DNA from: Woeseia sp034521225
Lineage (GTDB): Bacteria; Pseudomonadota; Gammaproteobacteria; Steroidobacterales; Woeseiaceae
DNA: 64,000 nt
Reading direction: 5' to 3'
Assembly (NCBI GenBank): GCA_034521225.1
Contig: JAXHMR010000002.1
Coordinates: forward strand, 248,001-312,000
Numbering within the stretch: the stretch's first letter is position 1; each line of letters starts with the position of its first letter. A program made the translations under genes and the position numbers. This document shows positions 55,777 through 63,728 of the stretch, in pieces. Below the pieces are notes generated by a model that was given only the letters and a program-made list of their open reading frames with translations, was not told the DNA's origin and did not search any database.

Positions 55777-56403
55777 ATGCAGCAACAGGTCAACTTTCTC
55801 CAGTCCCGGTTTCGTGAGCAGACGACTGTACTGCCGTCCACACTGCTGCTGCAGGTCTGCGGTGCCTTTTTCATCGCAATGATCCTGATCTATGCTTTTG
55901 CGGCGAATCGCGTTGGCAGTGTCGCGGGCGACTTGCGCGTTATCAGCGCGCAGGAAGCGGCGGCACTCGAGCGGCTTGAGAATCTGCGGGGCACGATTCA
56001 TGACGTCATGGGCGAGCAAAGCTGGGCGCAGAAGCTGGACGAGGCGTCGGAACTGTTGCGGGAGAAAGAAGCGAGTCTCGCCCTCATCGAGGGACCGGAT
56101 CTCGGCAATACGGACGGTTTCTCGTCCCATCTTCGCGCGCTGGCGCGCCAGGGGTTTGATGGCCTCTGGCTGACACATATTTCCTTGTCCGCGCGGGGTG
56201 AAAAGACCTGGCTGCAGGGTGAGTCAATGCAGGCTGGCTTCGTGCCGGTCTACCTGCAGAGTCTTGCTGATGAGCCGGCCTTTGCCGAACAGCGTTTTCA
56301 CAGGCTGATCATCGATCGCGGCGTGGATAATGCCGATGACACGGTGACGTTCGTCGTTTCGAGTGACAGCTCACTCGGCAGCGAAGCGCTGGTGGGACGG
56401 TGA
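55777..56403 (+). CDS. PilN-type MSHA biogenesis protein (MshI2-like)
   Basis: A 208-residue bitopic membrane protein: QQQVNFLQSRFREQTTVLP at the cytoplasmic N-terminus, one helix (LLLQVCGAFFIAMILIYAFAANRVG), a coiled coil (ISAQEAAALERLENLRGTI) and a periplasmic alpha/beta domain ending FVPVYLQSLADEPAFAEQRFHRLIIDR. NFL near the start matches the PilN motif that binds PilM. It lies between mshI and mshJ with overlapping or near-overlapping ends. Confidence 0.78.
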   Translation: MQQQVNFLQSRFREQTTVLPSTLLLQVCGAFFIAMILIYAFAANRVGSVAGDLRVISAQEAAALERLENLRGTIHDVMGEQSWAQKLDEASELLREKEASLALIEGPDLGNTDGFSSHLRALARQGFDGLWLTHISLSARGEKTWLQGESMQAGFVPVYLQSLADEPAFAEQRFHRLIIDRGVDNADDTVTFVVSSDSSLGSEALVGR

Positions 56404-57062
56404 ACGCGCAGAGTCAACTAGTGGTTCGTTGCAATGCGCTGTTCAAACGCGTCGATGCACTGACGTTGCGCGAACGCATGCTGGTCTTTGTGACGGTGCT
56501 CGTCCTTGCCGGCTTCATTTGGCACATGTTGTTCATGCAGCCGCTGCTGCTGAAGGCGGACGCCGCGCGAGCTGAGATCACGGCCGTGCAGGCTCGCATC
56601 GCTGCGGCAAACCAGAGCCTGGAGGACCAGGTGCTGCAACTCGCGCAATCCGGTTCCGAACAGCGCACGCGCTATGCCCTGATCAGGCACCGCATGGACG
56701 AGATTGATGCGGCACTGGGCGAGTACTCAGGGGAGCTGGTAGACCCGGCAGAAATGGCATTCGTGCTTGAACGCGTCTTGAAAAGCCAGTCAGGGCTGCG
56801 CCTGATGCACATTCGGAACCTGGATGCGGAAGCCCTGCCGGCGGATGAAGAGGGCAGCCCGCCCGTGCTCTACCGCCATGCGCTCGAGATCGAGGTCGAG
56901 GGCAGCTATTTCGATGCGCTGGCCTACCTCGACCAGATCGAGGCATTGCCGTGGCGACTTTACTGGCAGTTCCTCGATATCGAGGTACTCGACTACCCGC
57001 GGAACCGCATCCGGATAGAGGTGAGCACGATGAGTCTCGATGAGGAGTGGATCGGTGCGTAA
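56400..57062 (+). CDS. mshJ: MSHA biogenesis protein MshJ (PilO-like)
   Basis: A 220-residue inner-membrane protein starting at GTG 56400, overlapping the previous stop. One N-terminal helix (RMLVFVTVLVLAGFIWHMLFMQPLL) is followed by a coiled coil and a periplasmic ferredoxin-like domain (LRLMHIRNLDAEAL, YRHALEIEVEGSYFDALAYLDQIEALPWRLYWQFLDIEVLDYPRNRIRIEV), typical of PilO/GspM-type platform proteins. It works with the PilN-like protein and MshK. Confidence 0.85.
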   Translation: MNAQSQLVVRCNALFKRVDALTLRERMLVFVTVLVLAGFIWHMLFMQPLLLKADAARAEITAVQARIAAANQSLEDQVLQLAQSGSEQRTRYALIRHRMDEIDAALGEYSGELVDPAEMAFVLERVLKSQSGLRLMHIRNLDAEALPADEEGSPPVLYRHALEIEVEGSYFDALAYLDQIEALPWRLYWQFLDIEVLDYPRNRIRIEVSTMSLDEEWIGA

Positions 57063-57378
57063 CCTGCTTTCAATTGCAGTTGTGGTTGCCGGCCTGCTGC
57101 TGGCGCCGTCCGCCGGGTCCGTGGAACCCATGCGCGACCCGACACGACCGACGCGCGTGCAGGAGCCCGCACCGGCACAGCGTGCCCGGGCGCTGACCGT
57201 CAGCGCGGTGTTCATTTCGGGCGACCGGCGACTCGCGATTGTTAACGGTCAGCGGGTCCGGGAGGGCGATGCCATCAATGGCGCCACCGTCAGAGAAATC
57301 GAGGCGGACAAGGTCAGCTTTCTGCGAAACAACAAGATACTTGTCGTGCCGCTGCTGAATCACGCGACACGAAAATGA
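57055..57378 (+). CDS. mshK: MSHA biogenesis protein MshK (PilP-like)
   Basis: A 107-residue exported protein: signal peptide (LLSIAVVVAGLLLAPSAGS), the RDPTRPT motif, then VSAVFISGDRRLAIVNGQRVREGDAINGATVREIEADKVSFLRNNKILVVPL. The GspC/PilP-like 'homology region' domain links the inner-membrane platform to the secretin MshL. GTG 57055 overlaps the mshJ end by 8 bases, and its stop overlaps mshL (ATGA). Confidence 0.85.
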   Translation: MRNLLSIAVVVAGLLLAPSAGSVEPMRDPTRPTRVQEPAPAQRARALTVSAVFISGDRRLAIVNGQRVREGDAINGATVREIEADKVSFLRNNKILVVPLLNHATRK

Positions 57379-59387
57379 AAAGGATTGGGAGAAGCAGGGT
57401 GAGTTCAGTAAAACCGGTATCCGAATTTACGTCATCGCGAGGAGCGCAGCGACATGGCGAACTCGCACCCCCGTCATCGCGAGGAGCGCAGCGACGTGGC
57501 GACCTCGTAACTACACCGCCTCTGCCAGCCTGTGCGAGATTGCCACGCTGCGCTCGCAATGACGGCGCTACCCCGTCAGCGCGAGACGTCACCGCCCCGT
57601 CATCGCGAGGAGCGCAGCGACGTGGCGACCTCGTAACTACACCGCCTCCGCCAAGCTGTGCGAGGTTGCCACGCTTCGCTCGCAATGACAGTTGTACGTT
57701 GTCGGCGCTGCTGGCGGCCAGCCTGGTACTCAGTGGTTGCGCCTCCCTCCTGCCGCAGGGCGATGAACCGGCGCCCGCAGACAGTATTGACACGGCGCTC
57801 GAGGAGGCGGCAAGGCCCGCGCCACCGCCGCCAGCACGCGAAAGCGAAATGCCACAACCCTTCGCGGAACGCCAGGCCGCCGTGCCCGACGAAGTACGCT
57901 TCAACGTCAATTCCAGTAATACCGACGCCGGTGAATTTTTCATGGCCCTGGTCGACGGCACGGAACACAACATCGTCGTGCATCCGGACGTTACGGGACA
58001 AATTTCGCTGACGCTCAAGAACGTCACGGTCGATGAAGTGCTGGATGTTGTCAGCGATGTCTACGGGTACGCGTACCGCCGCAGCAGCGCCGGCTACGTC
58101 GTACTGCCGGCCAGTGTGCAAAGCCGCATCTTCCAGATCGATTACCTGAACCTGCAGCGCAGCGGCTCGTCGCGCACCCGCGTCAGTTCCGGACAGGTTA
58201 GCGAAGGCGGGCGTCGCAACGCACGCGGCAATGTCGGCGCGACCGGCAGCGGCATCCAGGATCTTTACGGTGGCGGCGGCATCGAAAGTGGGGGTCAGTC
58301 CCAGGACGTCAGCGGCTCGCGGATCGAGACGACTTACGAAGCCGATTTCTGGTCCGAGCTCGAATCGACGGTGCAGTCCATCGTCGGCCCGGGCGACGGG
58401 CACCAGGTTGTCGTCAATGCGCAGTCGGGTGTTGTCGTCGTCAGCGCCATGCCGGACAAGTTGCGCGATGTCGAGGAGTACCTGGTCGCCATCCAGACCA
58501 TTGCGCAACGCCAGGTCATACTGGAAGCAAAGATTATTGAAGTGCGCCTGAACGACGCCTTCCAGGCCGGTATCAACTGGGTCGCCGTCGCACAGAACAG
58601 CAGTGGCGATACATACACGTTCGGGCAGACCGCGCCACCGCCGGATTTTCCGGTCGGCCTCAACAACCTGGGCGGCAATCCGGTAACGGTGTCTCCGGGA
58701 ACCGTTGTTGAGGGCTTCGTCAATTCGACGATGGGCGGCGCTTTCACGATGGCGTTCGATATCGGCGACTTCAATTCCTTTATCGAACTGCTTGAATCGC
58801 AGGGCGACACGCGCGTGCTGTCGAGCCCGCGGGTGTCGACGCTCAACAACCAGAAGGCAGTCATCAAGGCCGGTTCGGATGAGTTTTTCGTCACCAACGT
58901 CAGCAGCAACACGGTGACCGGTACGTCGTCGACGACATCGCGCGATGTCGAACTGACACCGTTTTTCTCCGGCGTAGCGCTGGACGTGACGCCACAGATC
59001 AGCGGCGATGGCGAGGTGATCCTGCACATACACCCGACGGTAAGCGAAGTCGTCGACCAGCAAAAGAACCTGACCGTGTCCGGCGAAACGGACACATTGC
59101 CGCTTGCCTTCAGCGAAGTGCGCGAGTCAGACAGTATTGTCAAGGCGCGCAGCGGCCAGATTATTGTCATCGGCGGGCTGATGCGCGATTCGAGCCGTAA
59201 GGAAACGTTTGCGACGCCGGTGCTGGGGCGCATCCCGGGGCTTGGCGCACTGTTTCGCACGCAGCGTGACGTCAACAGCAAGACCGAGCTCGTGATACTG
59301 CTGAAGCCGATCGTCGTCGACAACGACAGCGTCTGGGCGGCCGCGGCCAACGAATCCCTCCAGCGTGTTCGCAGGCCGGCGCGCTGA
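57375..59387 (+). CDS. mshL: MSHA secretin MshL with repeat DNA inserted in its signal-peptide region
   Basis: Outer-membrane secretin of the MSHA pilus; 670 residues in one open frame. After the insert come a lipobox (LSALLAASLVLSGCAS), an STN/N0 domain (FFMALVDGTEHNIVVHPDVTGQISLTLKNVTVDEVL), N1 (QVVVNAQSGVVVVSAMPDKLRDVEEYL) and the secretin barrel ending in RSGQIIVIGGLMRDSSRKETFATPVLGRIPGLGALFR. ATG 57375 overlaps mshK's stop and encodes MKRIGRSR, a normal charged n-region. Codons 9-~107 are repeat DNA (57431-57690) read in frame as SSRGAQRRGDLV- and ARNDG-type sequence, pushing the lipobox to residue ~124. TTG 57699 is a possible rescue start. Confidence 0.88.
   Translation: MKRIGRSRVSSVKPVSEFTSSRGAQRHGELAPPSSRGAQRRGDLVTTPPLPACARLPRCARNDGATPSARDVTAPSSRGAQRRGDLVTTPPPPSCARLPRFARNDSCTLSALLAASLVLSGCASLLPQGDEPAPADSIDTALEEAARPAPPPPARESEMPQPFAERQAAVPDEVRFNVNSSNTDAGEFFMALVDGTEHNIVVHPDVTGQISLTLKNVTVDEVLDVVSDVYGYAYRRSSAGYVVLPASVQSRIFQIDYLNLQRSGSSRTRVSSGQVSEGGRRNARGNVGATGSGIQDLYGGGGIESGGQSQDVSGSRIETTYEADFWSELESTVQSIVGPGDGHQVVVNAQSGVVVVSAMPDKLRDVEEYLVAIQTIAQRQVILEAKIIEVRLNDAFQAGINWVAVAQNSSGDTYTFGQTAPPPDFPVGLNNLGGNPVTVSPGTVVEGFVNSTMGGAFTMAFDIGDFNSFIELLESQGDTRVLSSPRVSTLNNQKAVIKAGSDEFFVTNVSSNTVTGTSSTTSRDVELTPFFSGVALDVTPQISGDGEVILHIHPTVSEVVDQQKNLTVSGETDTLPLAFSEVRESDSIVKARSGQIIVIGGLMRDSSRKETFATPVLGRIPGLGALFRTQRDVNSKTELVILLKPIVVDNDSVWAAAANESLQRVRRPAR
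57431..57690. repeat. MITE/REP-like repeat locus R6, inside mshL
   Basis: One forward half-unit (57431-57465) then two full-length ~92-bp elements (about 57472-57562 and 57599-57690). Each full element has a forward arm GTCATCGCGAGGAGCGCAGC…CCTCG, a spacer TAACTACACCGCCTC(T/C)GCCA and a reverse arm ending CTCGCAATGAC. The two are nearly identical, showing recent duplication. Confidence 0.85.
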
Positions 59388-59430
59388 TCGTGCAGCCAGA
59401 TTATGAACACAACGAACAGGGAAGCCGGGT

Positions 59431-61211
59431 GTGACTGAGGCAGCAAAAATGGCAGGCGGAGCTGCGACGCGCAAGAAGATGCGCCTCGGCGAAATGCTGC
59501 TCGAGGCCGGGGTCATCAGTGATGACGAGCTGAAAAATGCGCTCGCGTCGCAGAAGAAGACCGGGCACAAGCTGGGTCGCGCGCTGATGGAAGTCGGCGC
59601 AATCAGCGAGTCAGAGCTGCACAGCTTCCTGTCGAAACGCCTGAACATCGAGTATCTCGACATTACGGGCCTCAAGCTGGATGCCGACGTCGTTACGCGC
59701 CTGGCCGAAGTTCATGCCCGGCGCCACCGCGCGCTCGTGCTGCAGGATGAGGGGACAGCCTGCTGATCGGCATGGCGGGATCCTACCGACGTACGGCCCA
59801 GGACGAATGCCAGAAGAATCCTGCAGAAGCCGTTCCGGCTCGCATTGCTCAAAGAGTCGGACCTGCTTCGCACGATCGATATCATCTATCGGCGCACCGA
59901 TGAAATCGACAAGCTTGCAGTTGCCGTCAAGGAAGACCTTGGCGACGGCGGCATCGATATCGACGAGCTGTCCGTGGAGGAGGGCTCGGACGATGCGCCG
60001 GTTATCAAAATGCTGCAGTCGATGTTCAAGGATGCCGTGCAGGTTAGTGCCTCCGATATCCATATTGAACCGGACGAAAAGGTACTGCGCGTCCGGCAGC
60101 GCGTTGACGGAATACTGCAGGAGCACCTGATCGAAGGCAGGGCGTTGCTTCGGCGCTGGTCACTCGCCTTAAGCTGATGAGCGGTCTCGATATTTCCGAG
60201 AAGCGACTGCCGCAGGATGGGCGCTTTTCGATACGCGTCAACACGCAGAACCTGGATGTGCGCGTATCGACAATGCCCGTGCAGCATGGCGAGGCAGTCG
60301 TCATGCGCTTGCTCGACCAGTCTGCGAATCTGCTGTCGCTGTCAAAGCTCGGTATGCCCGATGACATTCTTGAGCGCTTCACGTCGCTGATCGAGCGGCC
60401 CGGGCATGGTGCTGGTTACCGGGCCTACCGGCAGCGGCAAGACGACGACACTCTATTCCGCACTCAATCACATCAATCGCCCGGCGACCAAGATCATCAC
60501 AATCGAGGATCCGGTTGAGTATCGCCTGGCGCGCATCAACCAGGTACAGGTCAATGCCCGCATCGGGCTCGATTTTAGTCGTGTATTGCGCACGGCTTTG
60601 CGGCAGGACCCGGACATCATGCTGATCGGCGAAATGCGTGACAAGGAAACGGTGGACATCGGTCTGCGCGCAGCCATGACCGGGCACCTGGTGTTCTCGA
60701 CAGTACACACGGTCAGCGCACCAGCCACAGTCAACCGGTTGCTGGACATGGGTGCGCCGGGCTACCTGATAGCTGCTGCGCTTAACGGCATCGTCGCTCA
60801 GCGGCTGGTGCGGCGAGTTTGCGAAGAGTTGCCCGCGAACCCGTTAGCCCGACGCCCGGCCAGGAATCGTGGCTTAAGGCGCAGCTCGGCAAGGCGTACC
60901 CGGCCGATGCCGAGTTCGTGCGCGGGCGAGGCTGCAACTACTGCTACCTGACGGGTTATCGGGGCCGCATTGGCGTCTATGAGCTGTTGGAAATCGATTC
61001 GTTGCTGACAGAGAAGATCGGCCAGCAGGATATCGACGGTTTCCTGGCTGCTGCAAACAAGAGCCGTGGTTACGTGCCGCTTGCACGAGGCGCAATTGGT
61101 TACGCGATCGCAGGCACTACGTCCATTGACGAGGCAATACGAATATCTGGCGGTCTCGACTATGAAACCGTGCCGCGCAAGGCGGCGGCGAGCGGGGACG
61201 GAGCGCACTGA
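59431..61211 (+). CDS. mshE: MSHA pilus assembly ATPase MshE (GspE/PilB family; several frameshifts)
   Basis: Cytoplasmic secretion ATPase powering pilus extension. It starts at GTG 59431. N1 domain: KKMRLGEMLLEAGVISDDELKNALASQKKTGHKLGRALMEVGAISESEL. Then SASDIHIEPDEKVLRVRQRVDGIL; MSGLDISEKRLPQDGRFSIRVN; Walker A VLVTGPTGSGKTTTLYSAL; Asp box IITIEDPVEYRL; Walker B DPDIMLIGEMRDKET; His box TGHLVFSTVHT; the CXXC-type zinc motif in RGRGCNYCYLTGYRGRIGVYELLEI. At least four indels shift the frame, but every motif survives, so a working gene is likely in the organism. Confidence 0.85.
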
Positions 61212-61212
61212 C

Positions 61213-62442
61213 ATGGCCGAATTCGCCTACAAGGGACGCTCGGCCCGCGGTGAGCTGATCAGCGGTCGCACGACGGGAAGTTCCGCCGATGCCGTCGCAT
61301 CAAAGCTGATCTACACCGGCGTCACACCGGTCGAAATCCGCGATACGTCCGAGACCACGACGATGACCGTCGGCGAACTATGGCGCCGGCTCGGCGGCGG
61401 CCAGCCTTCACCCAAGGACCTGATCCTTTTCTGCCGCCAGATGTACACAATTACGCGCACCGGCCTGCCATTGCTGAAAGGCATGCAAGGGCTGATGGAG
61501 ACGACGCATAACGAAGTGCTGAGAGCGGCGCTGGTCGATGTCATCGCCAGCCTTGAATCCGGCCGCGTGCTGTCAAGGTCCTTCGCGCGGCACCCGCGAA
61601 TATTCTCACCGCTGTTTGTCAGTATTGTCGAAATCGGTGAAGCGACTGGCACGTTGGAAAAATCGTTCCTGCGCATGTACGAGTACCTGAGTACCGACCA
61701 GGACATCCGCAGCCGCGTCAAGTCCGCGATTCGTTACCCCATCATCGTCGTTATCGCGATTGCCGCGGCGCTGGCTATCATTACGATGTTTGTCATCCCG
61801 GCCTTTGCACCAATATTTCGCGCGCTGGGGGACCAGGTCCCGCTGCCGACCAAGATCATCATGGGCGTGTCGGATTTCGCGGCTAACGAGTGGCCGCTGG
61901 CACTGCTGATGATCGCCGCTGGAGTCATGGGCATTCGTTCATGGCTGAAGACCGCATCCGGGCGCATGAGATGGGACCGGATGAAGCTTCGAATACCGGT
62001 TGTCGGCGTCATCATGAGCAACGCGGCACTTGCACGCGTCACGCGTTCGCTTGCTGTCGCATTGGAAGCCGGTCTGCCGATCAATGAAACACTGCGCACG
62101 ATTTCTGACTCGATCGGCAATGTCTGGCTCGCGGAAAAGCTGAAGTCACTTAACGCGGGCGTAGAGCGGGGCGAGTCGCTGTCTTCGGTAGCCCGCAGCA
62201 CGACACTGTTTACGCCCCTTGTATTGCAGATGATCGCACTCGGCGAAGAAACCGGTGCACTGCCGGAACTCCTTGACGAGTCGGCGGATTACTACAAGCG
62301 CGAGGTCGACTACGACCTTGAGAACTTAAGCGCCGCACTCGAGCCCATCCTGATTGTAGCGGTCGGTGCCATGGTGCTGATACTGGCGCTGGGTGTGTTC
62401 CTCCCCATGTGGGACATGGTTGCCAGGGCAAGGGCGGGTTAA
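61213..62442 (+). CDS. mshG: MSHA inner-membrane platform protein MshG (GspF/PilC family)
   Basis: An intact 409-residue polytopic protein. Begins MAEFAYKGRSARGELISGRTTG, followed by two GspF domains: DLILFCRQMYTITRTGLPLLKGMQGL and LARVTRSLAVALEAGLPINETLRTISDSIGN. Each ends in transmembrane helices (SAIRYPIIVVIAIAAALAIITMFVIPAF; LEPILIVAVGAMVLILALGVFLPMWDM). It anchors the assembly ATPase and platform in the membrane. It starts 2 bases after mshE. Confidence 0.93.
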   Translation: MAEFAYKGRSARGELISGRTTGSSADAVASKLIYTGVTPVEIRDTSETTTMTVGELWRRLGGGQPSPKDLILFCRQMYTITRTGLPLLKGMQGLMETTHNEVLRAALVDVIASLESGRVLSRSFARHPRIFSPLFVSIVEIGEATGTLEKSFLRMYEYLSTDQDIRSRVKSAIRYPIIVVIAIAAALAIITMFVIPAFAPIFRALGDQVPLPTKIIMGVSDFAANEWPLALLMIAAGVMGIRSWLKTASGRMRWDRMKLRIPVVGVIMSNAALARVTRSLAVALEAGLPINETLRTISDSIGNVWLAEKLKSLNAGVERGESLSSVARSTTLFTPLVLQMIALGEETGALPELLDESADYYKREVDYDLENLSAALEPILIVAVGAMVLILALGVFLPMWDMVARARAG

Positions 62443-62444
62443 CC

Positions 62445-63021
62445 GTGAATCGGCCGGGGGCATTGGTACTGGTGCAGACGATGCGGCGCTTGCGAAGCGC
62501 GGGCTTTTCGATGCTCGAACTCACGGTCGTCATTATTATTATCGGCGTATTGATGGTTGTCGCGATCAGCCGGTTGCTTCCTTACCTCGATGAGGCCGAG
62601 CGCGTTGCGGTGCTGACCGTCGAAAGTCAACTCAAAAGTTCTCTGGTGATGGAGGCGGCTCAACGCATAGCACGCGGACAGTCTGCGAGCATTGCAGAAC
62701 TGGAGCAGATGGATGCCGATGGAGCTGCTGCTGGAGCCGCCCGCAACCTATGCGGGTGTGTACGCAGGCGGCGGCACGGACCTGCCGGCACGTCACTGGT
62801 ACTTCGATGCGGTCAGTAACCGGCTGGTCTACAAGACCGGTAAACCGTACGCACCTTCGGTACGGGATCACACTTTTGACAATCCGCAGTTCGCCGTGCG
62901 CGTGATCTTCGAAGATCGTGACGCAGACGGCATTTTTAGTGCGCAAAATGATGAATTATATGGAATTAGGCTATTACGTGTAGCCGGCGCAGACTGGTTG
63001 TCCGGGGGAAGTAATTTCTGA
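62445..63021 (+). CDS. MSHA-system pseudopilin (MshF/MshB-like; one frameshift)
   Basis: Starts at GTG 62445, next to mshG. It has a type IV prepilin leader: RRLRSAG|FSMLELTVVIIIIGVLMVVAISRLLPYL, with cleavage after Gly and Glu at +5. A helical spine (VLTVESQLKSSLVMEAAQRIARG) follows. After an indel near 62715 the second frame gives a globular end (PARHWYFDAVSNRLVYKTGKPY…FAVRVIFEDRDADGIFSAQNDELYGIRLLRV). Position after mshG matches mshF or mshB, but which is unclear. Confidence 0.75.
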
Positions 63022-63095
63022 CGTCAATCAGTATTTAATAAAGCGCTGTTCGGAATGACAGCGATGGTTCAAACCTCTGGAGTAAGGAAGACACT

Positions 63096-63651
63096 ATGAA
63101 TAGGGTAACTACACGCGGCTTCACGCTCATCGAGCTGGTAGTCGTCATTGCACTGCTCGGTATCCTGGCGGCGTTTGCCCTGCCGCGGTTTGCGTCACTG
63201 GAAAGTGAAGCACGTGCTGCGACAGTTCAGGGGCTTGCTGGCAGTCTGCGCAGTGCCTCGGCAATGGCGCATGGCCTGTATCTGCGCGCAGGGCAGCCCG
63301 GCAACGGTCGACATGGAAGGTGAAACAATCACTATTGCGAATGGCTATCCGGATGCTGCGAGTGCTGCTAATACACTGTCGGATCTGACCGGCTTTAGCG
63401 CTGGCGCGCCCTCCGGTAGCTCTGTCACCATTCAGAAGGATGGTGCGACAGACGCCGCTAACTGTTCAGTGCAATACACCGAGGCAACCACCGGCGCACC
63501 GAGCATTGTCGACTGCGATGAATTACCGGGCTGCTGGAATGCGTTTGCCGGCCGACCTGTCCCGGGGACATCCAGCGTAGCGCGGCGATCGCATGAACCT
63601 GGCAATCAGACCCAGTACGAGATCGCCACGTCGCTACGCTCCTCGCGATGA
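63096..63651 (+). CDS. mshA: MSHA major pilin MshA (frameshift; C-terminus runs into repeat DNA)
   Basis: Prepilin with a very short leader: MNRVTTRG|FTLIELVVVIALLGILAAFALPRFASLESEARAATVQGLAGSLRSASAMAHGLY, the MshA pattern. An indel near 63295 moves to a second frame: QGSPATVDMEGETITIANGYPDAASAANTLSDLTGFSAG and the disulfide region DAANCSVQYTEATTGAPSIVDCDELPGC. The frame then continues for 33 residues, the last of them (EIATSLRSSR) encoded by repeat R7, which supplies the TGA at 63649-63651. A long leader gap and AGTAAGGAAG precede the ATG, as expected for a highly expressed pilin. Confidence 0.82.
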
Positions 63652-63652
63652 C
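63618..63652. repeat. MITE/REP-like half-unit R7 at the mshA 3' end
   Basis: CGAGATCGCCACGTCGCTACG…CTCGCGATGAC is a single reverse half-unit. It overlaps the last codons and the stop of mshA as sequenced. Confidence 0.75.
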
Positions 63653-63728
63653 GAGTACCGCCGTATGAATCATCTCGATGATGCAGGGCCTGCTCCGATA
63701 GAGTGCAGAATGATCATCTATCCGCAGA

